Below, one piece after another: positions 1 to 8,364 of a stretch of 14,350 bases of DNA. This stretch comes from Cylindrotheca closterium. Its lineage: Eukaryota; Bacillariophyta; Bacillariophyceae; Bacillariales; Bacillariaceae. Under the pieces are notes generated by a model. It saw only the letters and a program-made list of their open reading frames with translations, had not been told where the DNA came from and made no database searches. A program made the position numbers and the translations under genes. Where the stretch lies: positions 1-14,350 of the forward strand of contig CAKOGP040001899.1 in the NCBI GenBank assembly GCA_933822405.4, given 5' to 3'. Numbering within the stretch: the first letter of the stretch is position 1; the number at the start of each line of letters is the position of its first letter.

Positions 1-1
1 C

Positions 2-226
2 ACTACTTGTGTTATTGATGCACACGAAGGTAGAGATGTAATGACGATGGATATAATGATGATGGACGTGTCTAACGCTTTCATTCAAACTTATATGCCT
101 GAAGCTAAGGAAGGAGAAGATCGCTTCTACATGAAAATCACTGGCATGATGGTCCAGATATCGATTGACATGGCCCCAGAGTATTGCAAATACGTTGTAT
201 TAGAGAACGGAAAGCGAGTAGTATAG
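2..226 (+). pseudogene. Ty1/copia reverse transcriptase fragment (5' truncated by window)
   Basis: The frame is open from the window edge to a TAG at 224-226. It contains the copia reverse-transcriptase segment around motif A: IDAHEGRDVMTMD, then MDVSNAFIQT, followed by MPEAKEGEDRFYMKITG and a stretch like the MAPE..KYVV..NGK segment of diatom copia elements. In the family this enzyme copies element RNA into DNA inside virus-like particles, and the Asp before the NAFIQ block is a metal-binding catalytic residue. Codons 41-55 and 56-70 (MTMDI then MMMDV) look like an imperfect five-codon duplication just before the motif. The frame stops where the family would continue towards the YxDD motif, and no later RT motif is found downstream, so this is a truncated relic. 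The family call is from recalled diatom sequences. Confidence 0.8.
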
Positions 227-338
227 GAACTTGTGAATGGTTATTGCGAGAGGACACTGCAAGTCCAACTGCTTTGCAACATCAGCTTTCAAACAATGTG
301 GATTGTTGCATTCTTCTTGCCGAATTCATAACTCTGTT

Positions 339-394
339 GCTTGTTCTTCAAAGACTACTGTATCAAGCTTGTTCTCTAAAGACTACTGTATCAA
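339..394. repeat. 28-bp tandem duplication
   Basis: Two adjacent 28-bp units (339-366 and 367-394) both begin GCTTGTTCT and end AAAGACTACTGTATCAA. They differ only at two or three positions in the middle. It is read directly from the sequence. It lies just past the RT fragment, where no coding frame survives. Confidence 0.9.
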
Positions 395-1469
395 GCAGGT
401 AACGGCAAATTTATTGATACCTTCTTGTCTTCTTTGCTGCGGTATTGAATGCAAATGATTTGACCGACCATTGAAAAGGCAAAACATTCCGAATCTTGTT
501 TAAGCAGTGCAGTAGCAAGATAATTTTCCACTCTGCTTTCGCTTTCTAGTGGATTGTTGGATTGCTTCATTCTAATCAATCGGCACCTACTCAAATCAAG
601 AGCGCCAATGCAGATTTGTTGGAACTCATAGCTTCTTCATTGATGCCCCTGATGCACACAATGTTATGTTTCTGGCTCCTGGCTGTTTTGCATTGTGGCT
701 ATTTAGCGTCTGTTGTGGTCAGTGTCGTGTGCTGTCCTGCTCCATTGCTCTTGTTGCTTGTTGGAGGCTCATGATTGAAGTGTTGTCGATGGAAACAATG
801 ATGATGACACGCACCATGTATGATACAATGCTTGAAACTAGCTCCCGTCAAAAATGGTACCAAAACAGACAAAAAATGCCTCTGCTACAGTCATTTCCAG
901 GTTGCTTAGCGCCTCTATTTTTTGAAATCAATTATTAGTCGTCTGATCTTTGACCTTTGGTTATTCCAAGCAGAAATATGCCCCATCGTAGGGGTAGTAT
1001 GAAAACTATGACGATTTTCAAATATGCATCAACTATTTTATGGAATACCTGCCAAGAAAACAGCCCCCGGTGGAGAAACACGACACCCCCAAGTCTTCCC
1101 CAAATATAATCTACCGGTATCTCTTGTTCTTCAGCAATCATAATGAGAATTGACACTTCTGAAAAAGCCTTCTTCCACCTTGGGCTTGCAAACTGCCTTC
1201 ATACTCCATCACGAATCAGTAGCACCTGCAAGGTAACTATTTGTTGATTGTTGTAGCTTCCATCGCTAAACATTTTTGTTCATGGCTGTGCAAATGTAGT
1301 TGTTGGGGCACCCTGCTCCTACAGTATAGCACCAAAGTCTTGTATTTGATCACGAGCAGCCTGCAAAAATATTGGCAACCACCCATCTTTCTCCTTCAAA
1401 TATGAGCTCCTAAAATTTGTCCCCCAATGTTTTCTTTCCCCTGATGAACCTTTTGGCTCCAATTTCCGA

Positions 1470-1539
1470 ATGGAGAAATAGAAACTTTTTTCTCCATCAT
1501 GGAGAAATAAAGTTTTTTTTTCTCCATCATGGAGAAATA
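1470..1539. repeat. Palindromic tandem repeat, about 30-bp period
   Basis: ATGGAGAAATA occurs at 1470-1480, 1499-1509 and 1529-1539, a period of 29-30 bp. Copies are separated by T-rich runs ending in TTTCTCCATC, so each junction forms an inverted repeat, TTTCTCCAT / C / ATGGAGAAA, with 9-bp arms and a one-base centre. Two complete hairpin-forming palindromes result, centred near 1498 and 1528. It could be a slippage product of one palindrome or a binding-site cluster; no element ends are evident. Confidence 0.85.
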
Positions 1540-2539
1540 GATTTGTGCATTTGTGGATTCCAGATTCCACATCACCGGGCGACGACGATGCAGTGCCTGC
1601 GTCGCCACTTTGGATTGTATCCAAATTCGGGTCGAGCTTTTTTCATTTCATGCAGGTGGCATGGCCGTTATTTTGTATAACGATTTGTTGGGCCAAGCAA
1701 CCTGCTTGAGAAGCGATGACACCCCATCTGTCCCCTTGCCCCTATTTATGAAAATTATGCGCTCAAGCCTGTGTTTGTTAAACATATCTGCCGCACAAAA
1801 TAATGATCTGAATAATATTCAGGGGAGGAAAGGTTGCCCCTTTTAATTAACCAACATTTCGAGTTGGTCAATTGTATCAAGCATCTGGCAGTCGCCCGCA
1901 AAGCAAAATTTGCGGTGGGTCCTGTGGAAATCGGGCATGGATGGCCCCTGCCCCCAGGGTGAATTGGGGAAAAGGCATGATCTCAATTGGTCCAGAAGGT
2001 CGTATTGAGAAAAATAATTAGGGATATCAAAGAAAAGACATAGTACTTCATACGTAGATCTCACAACGATTGTAGGATGACTACCACACGCGTAGAATTG
2101 TGACAGGATTCAAAAAAAATTGAAACTCAGTAAACTATGAAAAACTCAAGTTCCAATGACATCATCAAGCAACCAACACTCACTGCATGACAAAGGAGGG
2201 GGAACATCCACTTCTGGCAAGAAAGGAAGTGGTGAGACTGTTCATCCGCAGGTAGAAGTCCAGCATCACTGGCACCTGTTCCTATTGTAGGCAATCCATA
2301 GCCGACGTAGATTTGAGCTCAGTATACTCCAGAGGTAGCTAGAGCATTGAGGCTCTCATTACAGCTACAGAGTTGATTATCTGACAATCCGTTTGCAAAA
2401 CAAAAACGAACGCATCCGTTGCCTCTGCCACAGGTGCACTACAATGTCATGATGATGAAGCACAAAATGCTCAGAAGCCAAAAACAACAATGGGTGTTCA
2501 AAGCCATGTACAAATTCTACCAACAAAGAAGACTAAAAC

Positions 2540-3163
2540 TTGGTCGTCTCCGGCCAAGAGGAGAAAGAAAGTGAACCCAAGGATCAAAATGAGCGGGCTG
2601 TTGATGACATAAGCAAAAATGCATTCAATCCTTTGGAAGACTGTGCAATCTGCCATGCAAAAGAAAATGATCTCCGTGTTCCACATCGACCCCATGACAT
2701 CCGTTGCCCAGGGCTTTTGAAAAATAGTCAAGGAGAAACAAAGTATGAAAAAGATCTTAGGAACTACTTCAACTCCCCAATGGAAAATCCAGAGAAGGAA
2801 GAAGAGCTTACTGGAGGTGGGACCCCAAGCGTGCAATTGTACTGTTCTGGGCCGACTATGACAAGAAGAAGGAAGGCTCTCACTGCTGGAAAACTTCCTG
2901 CACAGGCTCCAGCCACCATGGTTCAAAATAGGAACGCATCTGAAGAAATTCTCGCTCCAAATTGCTCACCAGTGGAGGTTGTGAAGTTCTTGGAAAGCCG
3001 TGTTGCAACAAGGCTTCAAGGAAATGAGGCACTGTCAGAGCATAAGGCTCCTCCTGCCATGTTGGCGCTGGCACAGGAGATCATGGAGCAGGTGGTGAAT
3101 TCAAAACCTACTCGTCTATCTGAGTCCCTACAGTCCAAACCAAAATTCTCAAACACGCAGTAG
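2540..3163 (+). pseudogene. N-terminal zinc-motif segment of the transposase-like relic
   Basis: An uninterrupted frame of 207 codons opens at a TTG, so its true start lies upstream. The preceding protein is in another frame at about 2385-2570, where a WSSPAKRRKK nuclear-localisation-like stretch reads into this one. Residues 35-56 form C-x2-C-x10-H-x2-H-x3-C (DCAICHAK...PHRPHDIRCP), a plausible zinc-binding or DNA-binding module. The next roughly 150 residues are polar and charged, with a TRRRKA basic patch and a helical, Glu/Leu-rich end (VEVVKFLESRVATRLQGNEA). It is the longest open frame in the window. Alternatives are an independent small zinc protein or an exon of a live gene. The coherent but out-of-frame sequence just upstream argues for a broken gene. 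Confidence 0.45.
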
Positions 3164-4848
3164 AAATACGTAAGAATAGTAGTCCACGTCACATAACAGG
3201 TCTAAGAAAGTACTTTGGCAAACTCCCCGTGTCATCGTGCAATTTCGTGGGTTTTGTACCAATCCATCAGAACAACAAATCGTCAATTTCATCATCAACC
3301 TTCCGACCCCTTGTTGACATCAACAAAACATCGGGCATCTCCACTTTTTTGCACAATTCGCTTCCTAACACATCACACTAGTATAATATCGAAAAAAGTG
3401 GAGATGCGAGATGAATCCAAACGGTCAAAATCCACCAAAAAGTATGATGAATTTGATTTCACTACGATGGTAAGCTTTGAGGCACTTGCAGTTATCACCG
3501 ACTGCAAGAAAATTGATGCACAGCTGACAGTAGTTGTATCTTTACATAAGCTATCCTGTTTCTATGACGTGATCTGGCCTCGTTTTTTCTTTGGTTCCCA
3601 AAATGACCACTGAAGCCAACCATCAACGTCCAAAATGAAGAATTATTATGGTTTTGGGAGCCCACGAAGTCTCAAGGCACCAAGTACTTGAAAATTCCAG
3701 CAGAGGTTGCTTCTGGCGTTATAATGGAGGTCTTGGAATCATCTGGTGGTCGATATCAAGGTTTCATTGTGCATATTCTCCATCGAGTTCATCAAGTGGC
3801 AAAATTTGTCAAAAACACATCGATGCCATGGCATGGGCCCCACAAGAAGAATAGGTGGATTCAGATGCTACGGCAGGCACTTTTGATATTTATACTACGC
3901 CATGAGCCATGATTCAATTTAGGTGTTACCCCAATCATGCCACAATCAACAAGCGTTGTTAGAATTGTTTCGGCCAGCCTGCCCTTTGGGGTCCACAGAG
4001 GGCCACACATGCAGAGATCGCCGAGCTTCAAGGTATATTATGGTATATTGGTATCTGATACAACGACAGAGCATTATTGGTTCACTTTCTTTGTTTAATT
4101 TGGAAAGATTTTGCGATTTCCTTCCTTTGTTCTGTCGGTTCTCTGCCGCTCTGGAGGTCCCCCTGGCCGCCATTTAGACAGCTATCCATCCAACAACACA
4201 CCAGGGTCTTTCTTGGATGCCTAAAGTTTAGATTTTTTGGGACCAAGGCAATGATTCCTCCTAGATCAAGAATCATGTGGCCAAACTGGTGTCAAAAAGA
4301 ATGTAAGTTTGTTGAAATTTCTGGAATCGTCGAATTGTTGACCTAATTTCCTCAATCTTCTTTATTCTGGCCCATTTTATTAGTCCATGGGTACATCTAA
4401 CAAGGTTTGGCACCTTGGAATGGGAGATTTCAAGGTGGAAGTGATTGAGCTGTAGCTACTTGACCTGGGGGGTCAATTCGGCATTCAATCCAGAATTTTC
4501 CAGGAATGTGTCCCAGTCGCCGTGTCGGTAACCAGACACGGTAGGACCACTACAAAAGTGACCAATATACCTATATGTATCGACTTTGGGTGTTTTTTTT
4601 CAATGATGCGGCAGAAATGAGATTTGTTGGTCTGGTTTTCTGTTGACCCGTCCCAACATTGCAGGAGCCCTGATTGAATGATTCGAAATTCCATGTATTC
4701 TAGACCAAAATTTGCAACTTTTGTTGCGTATACCACTAGTTTATGTAGATTAGGCAATAATACATATTAAAATATCAAGATTTGTAATCAAGACCAGGTC
4801 TTATCGTAAAGATGGAGGCCTTGCCTCTTGTAGTATAATTTCGGTTGG
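3164..4848 (+). other. Weakly coding stretch linking the two halves of the transposase-like relic
   Basis: No family is recognised. Frame fragments at 3215-3613 and around 3620-3912 carry charged, protein-like text (KVEMRDESKRSKSTKKYDEFDF). From 3648 to 4346 one plus frame has only four stops, at 3852, 3909, about 3960 and about 4056; its best part reads CYPNHATINKRC followed by PALWGPQRATHAEIAEL. From 4350 to 4848 I see nothing coding. It may be eroded middle sequence of the flanking gene or a separate, unrecognised insertion. Confidence 0.25.
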
Positions 4849-5319
4849 ATGTGTAGTCGACAAGTCAAACTGGTATCCGACTCGATCGATCATAGCGTTC
4901 TCTACCACGGCAACGGATTTTCCACAATATCCAGTCTGATCTTGGTTTGGACTGTACCTGACACACCTAAATTCAACCTAGCATGTGATAGGTTCCATGC
5001 AATCTTTGGAAAGAACAATTTTGTTTACACCGTTCCAAATATCTACACTTCTGAAAGTCCAATTGATCCAAACTTCCACTCTCTTGTGGGGTCCCAATTC
5101 ATCTACATGGACTTGGAACTTGCATTTCCAGACTTTTGTATGCTTTGTTGCAACTCCAAATCCAAGGATTCACTCGGAAACGTGACTGTTACAGAATTGC
5201 AGAAGGTGGTTCGAACATATACGCCATCCGATCAAGATTGCCAGGACCTATACATGCGAGCACAGGATTCGACTCCCAACCCAGAAGGAATGGCAAATTA
5301 TTCAAGCAACAACAACTGA
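4849..5319 (+). pseudogene. Transposase-like relic, segment preceding the catalytic region
   Basis: The frame gives 156 codons from an ATG at 4849. Residues 77-96, HSLVGSQFIYMDLELAFPDF, match a block I recall in the diatom family, there usually followed by a Cys-rich zinc-binding region. Here CxxCC at 97-101 is followed almost at once by TELQKVVRTYTPSDQDCQDLYMRAQDS, so the rest of the Cys-rich part appears deleted. The frame ends in NYSSNNN and a TGA, and coherent protein resumes one frame over at 5315. Overlapping frames at 4985 and 5136 are shadows. Confidence 0.5.
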
Positions 5320-6147
5320 TGAGCTTCTTGCAATCAATCATACCTTTGAGACTCTGAAAAAAACTATAGACTAGAAGGTGGCAAAGCTATTTTTACTGTC
5401 TTGAATCATTGTTCCAACACAGAAGCTTTGTGAAATTGATCACATGCTGAACAAGTTACTGAATTGGAAATGGATGGACTTCAACGATTGCAAACCCCGC
5501 GGACTCTACACTGATACATGGCCAAACAGCAAGGACTACTGGGAGAAACGCCTTAGTAAACACAGAAGGAGCATTGGGTCTGTTCCATTTTAATCAGCGA
5601 CTCATGAAGCATCTAAATTCGCAGCCCAAACGTTTCTACCGGATCAAAGACAGATTCCAAAGGGCAATCTATAATTATAACCAAGATGATCTGAGTGCGT
5701 TGACGAATGCATTCAAGGATGGACATATCAAGGATAAAAATGGAGAAACATACACTCAAGAAGGATTGGATGAATTAAGACTCTCAAAAAACTGGAAAAG
5801 GAACTACACCAAATACCTAAGAAAGGACATTCCAAATGGAGACCAAGTTGACAGAAACTTGAATGATTTTGAAGCCTGGCTTCTAGACTGTCTCAAGGCG
5901 ATTCCACAAGCTGAAGACCTCGTCACGTCTTCTCTACAGAAGTTCAGAGAGCAACTCGCAAATAATCGACAACCACATCCAAGATCCAGAAGGTATTGAG
6001 ATGTACAGTGGCGTCCAACCAGGGAAGAAGGCACTCATTAAATTTGTCAAATGGCTTTCCAAATGTCCAGAGAGCTTGATTGAAATGTTCCAAGGTCTTG
6101 GTCTTGCGCCAATACTGGAATGCGGCCAGAAATGGCAGATTCCCTAA
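5315..6147 (+). pseudogene. Transposase-like relic, putative RNase H-fold catalytic core
   Basis: Coherent protein passes through five frame segments: 5315-5374 (DELLAINHTFETLKKTID), 5374-5430 (EGGKAIFTVLNHCSNTEAL), 5429 to about 5570 (IDHMLNKLL, then GLYTDTWPNSKDYWEKRL), about 5555-5955 (GLFHFNQRLMKHLN, FKDGHIKDKNGETYTQ, TKYLRKDIPNGDQ) and about 5951-6147 (DPEGIEMYSGVQPGKK, CPESLIEMFQGLG). Candidate metal ligands are the Asp of YTDTWP (5513-5515) and one of the Glu residues in PESLIE (6070-6072 or 6082-6084). The block where I recall DHTF or DWTF in relatives reads NHTF (5336), so a first Asp may be lost. The His in GLFH resembles the C/H signature between the second D and the E in MULE/hAT transposases. 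The assignment is inferred from motif order. Confidence 0.5.
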
Positions 6148-7028
6148 CTCTGCAAGGTGCTGCAGAATATAACTTGCAAAGGGAGCACAAGTTTAAGCAG
6201 ATGGAGAACAATTACACTGAAGTTGATTGTTGTTGGGAGCATGTACCTTGATACTGTCAGGATCAACCTCTGTACTCCAATCCTGCCTGTCTTCATCAAG
6301 TAAATGAGCTCGCAAAAGGAACAAATAAAGAGCCACCATTTCCGCACATCAAAGTGATGGCAAAGAACAATGGTGAAGTCTTCTTGTCAAAGTATTTCAA
6401 ACGACAAACTGAAAGGAACGAACTTTGAAAACCACTAGATGGAGGGTTCTGCAGTTGCAAGGAGTGTGAATCGTGCGCAATCCAATTTGATACTGTCGCA
6501 AGTCCACAAAGAGAGAATACAATTGCTGGCAAGAACAATGCGGTACAATCGGTAAGAAAATCTGAATTGCCATCTTGGCGGTTTTCCATTTGAACCATTC
6601 TTCAAATGCGCTCACCTTTCTTTCAATCTAAACTTAAAAAGAATGCACCACTTTCCCATCCACAGCAATGTCCAGCGCCAGGAAGATTGCTGTCGGCTCC
6701 AAATCTCATCGTCCAAGTCCCACCAACCTTGCAGCACTCATTTGCGTCTCCTCCATTCTTGAATCTACCACAAGTCGGGATCAATCTTCAGAATGCTGCC
6801 TTCGGAGCATACCAGCAAATGTTCCATCTTCTTCCATTTCCGACGCCCAATCCAACGGTTCCACTCCAATTGTTTCATTCGTCTCCAAGCCCGAATTTGA
6901 CTCCAGCGTTTTGTTGTCGACCGTATGTGGAATACAAAAATTACAAAACCATTACCGGCAGGAAGAAAGCGGGACGCATTCCACACGCACCCCAGTGCCC
7001 GACAAAACAGTGGAAATTGATGTAGGTA
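6147..7028 (+). pseudogene. Transposase-like relic, C-terminal part with Cys clusters
   Basis: One frame runs about 293 codons, broken only by TGA at 6249, 6426 and 6591, before the terminal TAG. It encodes LQGAAEYNLQREHKFKQ (the family's ..GTAEYN.. block), PPFPHIKVMAKNNGEVFLSK, a Cys cluster CSCKECESC (about 6450-6476), a long Pro/Leu-rich region, and from codon 103 of the 6606 ATG the motif CC-x3-Y...GRKKAGRIPHAPQCP. That last motif resembles a short zinc-type module I recall at the ends of diatom-specific proteins. If the three TGAs arose from CGA, each site would have been Arg. Overlapping open frames at 6668-7057 on plus and 6765-7181 on minus are probably shadows, because only this frame holds the CC/GRxPH motif. 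Confidence 0.5.
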
Positions 7029-7709
7029 GAGTAAATGTTCAGAAAAAAGTAGTTTGAATGTCATATCAGTATTCGTCAGTTGATTGATTGATACCTGCAT
7101 TTGTTGAACATGAAAATGACTGCAATATTTTTGCGTCATTTTTATCAAAATCTCGGTGCGCATCGGATTGACTGAAATCAATCTATGACTTTTGATATCG
7201 TTATCTAATTTTATTGAAATTCATATCTATTTTTATCAAGATGGTACAGTGAAATTGCAAATTGGAATTGTTTTGATTGGTTGATTCAGTTTTCCCCCAT
7301 ATAGCTTCCCCCTGGATGTTGTCATTTGATTTGTTTATGATATCGGAAGAACTTTGTCAATCAATCTTGCTAAGAATTTTCCCGATGAAACAAGCGCGTT
7401 AACCGTTTCCTGGTCAGACAATACAAATCAATACATTTTGTAGAAACTCGTAGTACAAACTCTACGTAGTCAAATTAGTCAAACTGATTTATCTAAATAG
7501 GAAGGTCCAGGAACACACAGGCAAATGTTCAGACCGAGTATTTTCGGGACACTGATCACAAAGTTTGAGGTGCTCGTGCCCGGAGATAAAAAATTATATT
7601 TTTAGCTTCGAAAAATCTATATTATTTCCCTTTAACTATTAATGACATATTATTATGTGATGATTTATCAAATGGACACAGATGACCGATTAATCATTGT
7701 GACTTTTTC
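7029..7709. other. AT-rich non-coding stretch
   Basis: There is no open frame of note on either strand. The sequence is AT-rich with short runs such as TTTTTATCAA and a small direct repeat around 7440-7490 built on GTAGAAACTC and GTAGTACAAACTC. It may be 3' flank of the transposase-like relic, but I could not find an inverted partner upstream of 2156. Confidence 0.5.
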
Positions 7710-7900
7710 TGAGTTATAACTCAGATCACAACGGAATCCTGAGTTATAACTCACGGCGTTGAGTTATAACTCAAACGTGTGAGTACGTGTACATGTGAGT
7801 TATAATTCAAACGTGTGAGTTATAACTCAAACGTGTGAGTTTTTACTCAAACGTGTGAGTTTTTACTCAAACGTGTGAGTTATAACTCAAACGTACTCAG
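7710..7900. repeat. Array of a 14-bp palindrome on a 20-bp period
   Basis: The perfect palindrome TGAGTTATAACTCA occurs at 7710-7723, 7740-7753, 7760-7773, 7816-7829 and 7876-7889. TGAGTTATAATTCA is at 7796-7809, and TGAGTTTTTACTCA, which keeps the TGAGT/ACTCA arms, is at 7836-7849 and 7856-7869. From 7796 on, copies start every 20 bp exactly, with AACGTG as constant linker; the unit is TGTGAGTTATAACTCAAACG. A half copy at 7780 keeps the phase. The form fits a cluster of dimer-binding sites, subterminal transposase-binding repeats, or a palindromic minisatellite. There are no unique spacers, so it is not a CRISPR array. Confidence 0.95.
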
Positions 7901-8169
7901 AAAATGTCAGGGGGATGATGTTCTCCAATGGGGGAAGGGCAGCTTCAAGCGAGATGACTCCAAAGAAAACCATGAGTAGCTTCGCCATGAAACTTTTAAT
8001 CGTCGATTGAAGTGCTTTTTATTATTTTGGACGACACGTGCAAATATTCGAGAGACAAACATCAAAAATGTGTCCTTGCAGTTGTTGGAACAGTCCAATT
8101 CAAAATGAATAACGGTCACCCTCTCTTTGAAATAGGATAATTTACCACATATCTAATACAATTTTATTA
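7901..8169. other. No supported gene
   Basis: A minus-strand frame at 7907-8119 shows no recognisable motif. The stretch separates the palindrome array from the downstream end of the minus-strand copia relic, and may be further decayed element sequence. Confidence 0.4.
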
Positions 8170-8345
8170 CTACTTGCTAGTCCTCAGACATCGGCGATTC
8201 TTCCTCCTGCTTCTTTGTTTCCTCCTCCTTTTGACCATTGCTACTTTCATACGTTGTTCATAGAGCAACAAGTTTTCTTTCTTTTTCTCTTTCTTTTCTT
8301 CCTTCTTCAACTTCGCCAGCTTCTTCATTCTTTTATCCTCCAGAC
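8170..8345 (-). pseudogene. Lys/Glu-rich coding remnant downstream of the integrase
   Basis: On the minus strand, a frame beginning near 8345 reads LEDKRMKKLAKLKKEEKKEK and continues to a TAG at 8170-8172. A second frame near its end reads NGQKEEETKKQEEESPMSED and stops at 8177-8179, which looks more like a natural acidic C-terminus. The text is a highly charged helix typical of coiled-coil or low-complexity tails. On the plus strand it is a CT-rich tract, so simple-sequence DNA is a real alternative. It follows the integrase relic in the same orientation after a gap. Confidence 0.25.
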
Positions 8346-8364
8346 AGTTGCGTACTTATGAAAT

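Larger units (their letters stand above)
227..2155. other. No supported gene; repeat-bearing intergenic DNA
   Basis: All frames on both strands are short, and none gives a protein I recognise. The longest are a minus-strand frame at 1319-1624, which runs through the palindromic repeat, and minus-strand frames at 935-1156 and 1843-2064 without family motifs. Two tandem repeats are annotated separately. The stretch may hold older, unrecognisable element remains. Confidence 0.5.
2156..7028 (+). pseudogene. Large degraded transposase-like gene of a diatom multi-copy family
   Basis: This is a tentative span for one decayed coding region; the sub-features below carry the detail. Coherent protein appears in successive frames: an ATG at 2156 opens a Ser/Gly/His-rich start, then a basic KRRKK stretch, then a Cys/His motif at 2642-2707, and after a weak stretch (3164-4848) a continuous series from 4849 to 7025. 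The later series has, in order, a VG..F.YMDLE.AFPDF block, an NHTFETL block, YTDTWP, GLFHFNQR, a Lys-rich YLRKDI segment, DPEGIEMY..PGKK, PESLIEMF, NNGEVFLSKYF, a CSCKECESC cluster, a Pro-rich tail and a final CC...GRxPHxxxCP motif. I recall this order from unnamed high-copy pennate-diatom proteins. The Asp of YTDTWP, the His of GLFH and the Glu of PESLIEMF suggest an RNase H-fold DDE transposase related to MULE or hAT enzymes; that is inference. At least six frame changes and three in-frame TGAs show it is dead. Unity across 3164-4848 is not proven. Confidence 0.5.

Noticed and set aside
2125..2148. ACTCA pair upstream of the transposase-like relic as partner of the 7710-7900 array
   Set aside because: These are only two 5-bp matches without the palindrome, which is expected by chance.
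2498..2926. 142-codon minus-strand ORF
   Set aside because: It is the antisense shadow of the plus-strand frame that carries the Cys/His motif and charged protein text.
6765..7181. 138-codon minus-strand ORF
   Set aside because: It is antisense to the Pro-rich and CC/GRxPH-containing plus frame and has no motif of its own.
7710..7900. CRISPR-like array
   Set aside because: The 20-bp unit is repeated head to tail with constant linkers and no unique spacers, and the context is eukaryotic.
8190..8345. Pure CT microsatellite
   Set aside because: The tract is irregular and its minus strand gives consistent Lys/Glu-rich reading, so it is listed as a weak coding remnant rather than a simple repeat.
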